Assembly (NCBI RefSeq): GCF_001897285.1
Contig: NZ_MKSM01000094.1
Span: forward strand, 1-64,000
DNA length: 64,000 nt
Direction of reading: 5' to 3'
From: Nitrobacter sp. 62-23
GTDB taxonomy: Bacteria > Pseudomonadota > Alphaproteobacteria > Rhizobiales > Xanthobacteraceae
Positions 60,548 to 64,000 of the stretch are shown here, one piece after another (position 1 is the first letter of the stretch; each line of letters begins with the position of its first letter). The position numbers and the translations under genes are program-made. The notes below the pieces were generated by a model. It was not told the DNA's origin and did no database searches. It worked only from the letters and a program-made list of their open reading frames with translations.

Positions 60548-62290
60548 CTACTGCAACTTGCCGCGATCATCGATCCAGCCGGCCGTCGTGATGATGGGCT
60601 GTCCCGATGATAGCGTCATAGCGTATTTGACCTGTGCCGATGTGTTCGTCCGTACACGGGTGACGGACCACACCTGGATGGTGCCCGATCCACCGAAATT
60701 TATCGTAGATCCGGTAGAGGCCAATGCCCCGGCCGAGTTGACATCGGGAGAAAATACCCATCCTCGGCTATCACCGGTTCCGATGCCGGCAGCGTTGAGG
60801 ATCGCAGTCGTTTGAACCCCCGGAGGTGTGGTTACTGTTAGGGTCTGAATAGCTGTAGTTCCGGGGGACGTGCTCACGTTGACGACTGCGGCGTCCCATA
60901 AAAACTCGTCGCCAAGTTGGGAAAATTTCGTCCATTTGGACGAACCATCGGTTTTCATCGCTCCGATGCGCCGGAACAGCGTGTAGTTCGTCGGCAAAGT
61001 CGGCGACGTGGCGGACAGCGATATCAGAACATCGACGACGCCCGTGTCCGTGCGCTTGATCAAAAAGACATGATACCAAGTACTGGCCGTGATCGTCCCG
61101 GTATCGAGCGCGCCGTTTGCCGAGCCGACAGCCCACGCGGAGGTCGTCTTGGAATAAGCCGATGACAGTGCCATCATGGACGCATTGGAGCTATCCGTCG
61201 CAAAGCCCGCTGCGATGCCAAACGTCGACGAACCGCCCGCCGTCGAAAGCGTCAGGCCGGTCAGGTAGCCTGGAATGCTGCCGGAAGCCCCCGCCCCGGC
61301 AGTCCCACCCGCGATCGCCTGCCAGCGTGCGGCGGTGCCGTCGTAACGCAGGATCGCGGCCTGCTTCGCCGCAATCGTCATACTGCCGCCGAGGGAAAGA
61401 CGGCTCGATGCCGACGACGACGTGCTTTCATTGAGCAGCGTCACAGGCTGGCTACCGACATTGATAATGGTGAGGCACCGCCCTTCCGCTCCACCAGCCA
61501 GGCCCGAAATGTTGCGCGGCGCATCGGCACTGATCTGCACCACCGAGGCGGCGGCAAGATCCGTGGGATTATAGTCGTTCTGATCGGCGGTGATCTGCGC
61601 CGGCGAAATGACGCCGGTCAGCGACAGCCCGCGCGCCAGCGTGAGATTGCCAGTGCCCTGATCGATATTGAACGCCTCGGTCCAGGTCGATCCGTCCGGC
61701 GACACCTTGAGCTTGAAGATATCGTCGCCGACCAGGCCGAACTCCGCGCGGCCTGAAAAATTATCCGAGAAGAACACCGACGCCGTATTCGCCGAGCCTT
61801 CCTTCGAGAGCTGAACCCGCATGTCGCCGGTGCCGCCGTCGGCGGCATCGATGGCGGCAAGCAGCGCGGCGTTGGATTTGACGCTGAGCCGATTGGGGCT
61901 ACTCGCCGCCATGTTGACACCGAGATGCGCAACGTTATCAAGCGACGCCGTGCCGCCGGCGCCCAGCCACGCCGTGCCGTCGAACACGAACAGGCTGCCG
62001 TCAGCCGCCGACCAGATGCACCATCCCGTCTTCGGCGCGAGGAACGCCCAGGCGGCGTCCTGCCAGGTCGCAATCGTATTGTCCTGCCCGGTCCAGGCGC
62101 CGGTCGCGCCGCTTGCGACCACATGGCGTTCGCCTTCCGCGGGGCTGGAGGGCGGCGCGGCAAGCGTCATGTCGAGCACGCCGATCTGGATCGCCGCGTC
62201 GAGAATGCGCAGCGCCTCGTTATGCGTGACGTGCTTCTGCGCCTGGCTGCCGTCGATATACGGCAGTCCGAGATTTGGTGTGTCTGTCAT
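60548..62290 (-). CDS. DUF2793 domain-containing phage/GTA protein
   Basis: A 580-residue structural protein. The N-terminus TDTPNLGLPYIDGSQAQKHV with NEALRILDA and a Trp-rich segment is the DUF2793 domain found at the distal end of gene transfer agent and phage tail clusters. The remainder is Ser/Thr/Gly-rich with beta-strand-like repeats, as in tail fibre or tail-associated adhesins, so host or surface recognition is probable. Follows the host-specificity gene by six bases. Confidence 0.85.
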   Translation of the reverse strand: MTDTPNLGLPYIDGSQAQKHVTHNEALRILDAAIQIGVLDMTLAAPPSSPAEGERHVVASGATGAWTGQDNTIATWQDAAWAFLAPKTGWCIWSAADGSLFVFDGTAWLGAGGTASLDNVAHLGVNMAASSPNRLSVKSNAALLAAIDAADGGTGDMRVQLSKEGSANTASVFFSDNFSGRAEFGLVGDDIFKLKVSPDGSTWTEAFNIDQGTGNLTLARGLSLTGVISPAQITADQNDYNPTDLAAASVVQISADAPRNISGLAGGAEGRCLTIINVGSQPVTLLNESTSSSASSRLSLGGSMTIAAKQAAILRYDGTAARWQAIAGGTAGAGASGSIPGYLTGLTLSTAGGSSTFGIAAGFATDSSNASMMALSSAYSKTTSAWAVGSANGALDTGTITASTWYHVFLIKRTDTGVVDVLISLSATSPTLPTNYTLFRRIGAMKTDGSSKWTKFSQLGDEFLWDAAVVNVSTSPGTTAIQTLTVTTPPGVQTTAILNAAGIGTGDSRGWVFSPDVNSAGALASTGSTINFGGSGTIQVWSVTRVRTNTSAQVKYAMTLSSGQPIITTAGWIDDRGKLQ

Positions 62291-62296
62291 GGCAAC

Positions 62297-64000
62297 TCAG
62301 AGGGTAAGAGTAAGTTCAGTAGGGTGTCCGGCGCCGACGGTCGCCGACATTTGCGCGACGCGAACATGCAGGCTGGTTTGCGCAGCGCCGAAATCCGCAA
62401 GTTCGTCGGCGTTGGCGTAAAGCGCCTCGGATGTGCCGCACGCGATGCTGCGAACGACCGAACCGCCGGAGAAGATGTCGAGCGTATAGGCCTCGCTGTC
62501 CTCACCGAGCGGCACCTCGACGCCCCAGCCGTCGCCGTCGACGCGCGTCCGGCGAATCCACCAGATGCGAACGCCGCCGCTCTCGCGCGACGCCTTCACA
62601 TGCACCGGCGACAGCGGCAGCAGCGCGGTGGCCTGCGGCGTCACCGTCAGCGCGACCGCGGTCGGATCGTCGTGGTTTCGTCCGGCGGCGGCGAGCCGCA
62701 CCAGGATCGGCCGGTCCAGCGCGTTCAATCCGCGCGCCAGCGGCGTAAGATGCGTGTCGAGCAGGACGAACCGCGCGCCCGCCGGCAACATGTCGGCGAT
62801 GGCGTATTCGCTGCCGGCCTGCCCGCGCAGCAGGCGCGATACTTTATAAGTGCCCTCGTCCACAAGTTCGGCGTTGGCGAACTGCAAAACTTCCCAGTCG
62901 CCGTCGGCGTTCTGTAAGGCGGCCGCGTTGGCGCCCGCCAGCACGCGGGCGTCGGAGAGCGACGTCAGCGCGCCGCCATAAAGCCGCACGCGAAAGACGC
63001 TGCCGCAGTCCCACCGGCTGGAGGGTCCCCTCGGCAGCGGGTCCAGCGTTTCGCCCGATGTCGCCGGCGCCGGTATCACCGCGGACGGCTGAAAGCTCGC
63101 GCCGTCCGGCGAGGTCCAGACCGTCACCGACGTCGGCCACGGGCTGGCGAAGACGGCAAGCCGCGTCAGGATCGGCGGCTCCGACGACTCGATGATCGGC
63201 AGATCGAGCACATCGACTTCAACCGGCCCGAGTGCGGCCGGCATCGCGGGCCGTGTGGGGCGCGGCGTCGACAGCGGCACCGAAAACACTTCGGGATCGA
63301 TGCTGCGCGCGGTCACCTGCCGCGCTTCCGCGTCGAGCGTCGCACTGATTTCGAACAGCCGCCGCCGTCCGTTGACCGTCACCGCGATCACATCGCCCGC
63401 CGTCAGCGACAGGCATTGCGGGCCGAGCGAGAACGCGGCGCTTTCGCGTCCCGCCCACAGATCCTGCAGCCAGACCTCGGCCCGCCGCGCCATCGCGGCA
63501 TCGTCGCTGACGACCGCAAGGTCGGAGTGAACGCTGCGGTTCGAGCCGCCTGCAAGCCGCCGCGACGTCACCGCAGAGCGCCTGTAGTCGACGGTGCCGT
63601 CGGTAAAGCCGAAACCGGCCTCGCGCGGCAATTCGGTTTCCTGCGCGCGGGTCAGCCGCGCCGGAGCGCCGCCGTCCGGGAGCACCAGGTCTTCCTCCGC
63701 GAATTCGGCAACCGGCGCGCCGCCGCGCGAAAGGAAACGCAACGTGCCGTCGGCGGCGGTCGCATCGAAGGCATAGGCGCCGGCAAGCGGTTCGATCATC
63801 GCGCGTGGCGACATCGGGCGGTCGATCACGTAGCCATCGCAAGCCTCACGTAGCGCGGAGGTGTCGGCGCCGGCGACACCGCAGTCCGCGAGCAGCGACG
63901 CAACCAGCGCGTCCATCGGCGCGGAGCCGAGCCGTCCGGTGAGCCAGTGCCCGGTCTGCCAGTTCGGCCCGTCGCTCCAGACCTCGGTGGCGGCGGGGAA
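62297..64000 (-). CDS. GTA/phage host-specificity (baseplate megatron) protein, C-terminal part; 5' end outside window
   Basis: The frame is open to base 64000, so the true start lies off the right edge; at least 567 residues are visible. The segment WSDGPNWQTGHWLTGRLG near the edge and LEGYVIDRP-like CDGYVIDRPMSPR are typical of the GTA TIM-barrel (gp15-like) tail protein. Its later region has SLTAGDVIAVTVNGRRRLFE and the RLLRGQAGSEYA phage tail motif. An internal ATG at 63916 is not the start. Receptor or host recognition at the tail tip is the expected role. Confidence 0.88.
   Translation of the reverse strand, partial: FPAATEVWSDGPNWQTGHWLTGRLGSAPMDALVASLLADCGVAGADTSALREACDGYVIDRPMSPRAMIEPLAGAYAFDATAADGTLRFLSRGGAPVAEFAEEDLVLPDGGAPARLTRAQETELPREAGFGFTDGTVDYRRSAVTSRRLAGGSNRSVHSDLAVVSDDAAMARRAEVWLQDLWAGRESAAFSLGPQCLSLTAGDVIAVTVNGRRRLFEISATLDAEARQVTARSIDPEVFSVPLSTPRPTRPAMPAALGPVEVDVLDLPIIESSEPPILTRLAVFASPWPTSVTVWTSPDGASFQPSAVIPAPATSGETLDPLPRGPSSRWDCGSVFRVRLYGGALTSLSDARVLAGANAAALQNADGDWEVLQFANAELVDEGTYKVSRLLRGQAGSEYAIADMLPAGARFVLLDTHLTPLARGLNALDRPILVRLAAAGRNHDDPTAVALTVTPQATALLPLSPVHVKASRESGGVRIWWIRRTRVDGDGWGVEVPLGEDSEAYTLDIFSGGSVVRSIACGTSEALYANADELADFGAAQTSLHVRVAQMSATVGAGHPTELTLTL

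Overview
The window is chromosomal DNA of high GC content from an alphaproteobacterium, most likely family Nitrobacteraceae/Bradyrhizobiaceae (Nitrobacter, Rhodopseudomonas, Afipia or Bradyrhizobium type). The basis is the gene set (class II DAHP synthase, cycHJKL-type cytochrome c maturation operon, DUF2865 and DUF2059 proteins, PleC-like kinases, FeuPQ-like pair, form II coxSLM) and the short palindromic repeats scattered between genes. Genus cannot be settled from sequence alone. I saw no rRNA, tRNA, CRISPR array or complete insertion sequence.

Layout. 1-9.3 kb: end of an MFS transporter; psd and pssA (phosphatidylethanolamine synthesis); an Atm1-like ABC exporter; a LOG-family protein; then cysS, a GNAT acetyltransferase and cimA on the minus strand. 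9.5-19 kb: two secreted proteins of unknown role, nadE, dgkA, class II DAHP synthase, glutathione reductase, a DUF2059 protein, rpiA and gph. 19.3-27.2 kb: moaA, a 2-oxoacid-type TRAP transporter (dctQM facing dctP), an Mrp/ApbC ATPase, a VOC protein and a 3-hydroxyisobutyrate dehydrogenase-like enzyme. 27.4-39.3 kb: two PleC/DivJ-like kinases, a retropepsin-like protease, a coxS-coxL-coxM molybdenum hydroxylase operon of form II type, an HU protein, a VanZ-like protein and a CDF metal exporter with an unusually long tail.

39.3-54.5 kb, minus strand: ccmI-ccmE-ccmF-ccmH, then a block with an unrelated Crp/Fnr regulator, a soluble three-PAS chemoreceptor and a small protein, then degP, an OmpR-type regulator, its kinase and glnE. 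The block at about 46.3-50.3 kb looks like an insertion into an otherwise housekeeping neighbourhood. 54.6-59.0 kb: a conserved unknown, a surface lipoprotein and a FeuPQ/PhoPQ-like pair. 59.1-64.0 kb: the end of a gene-transfer-agent or prophage tail cluster with host-specificity protein, DUF2793 protein, endolysin and holin, running off the right edge.

The most unusual signals are three families of short palindromic repeats, one copy of which lies in frame inside a coding region; a cysS gene whose 3' half has clearly different base composition; 21-bp tandem repeats extending the Psd N-terminus; four direct repeats upstream of the cox operon; and a lysis cassette attached to GTA-like tail genes. 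I found no convincing wholly new defence or biosynthetic system.
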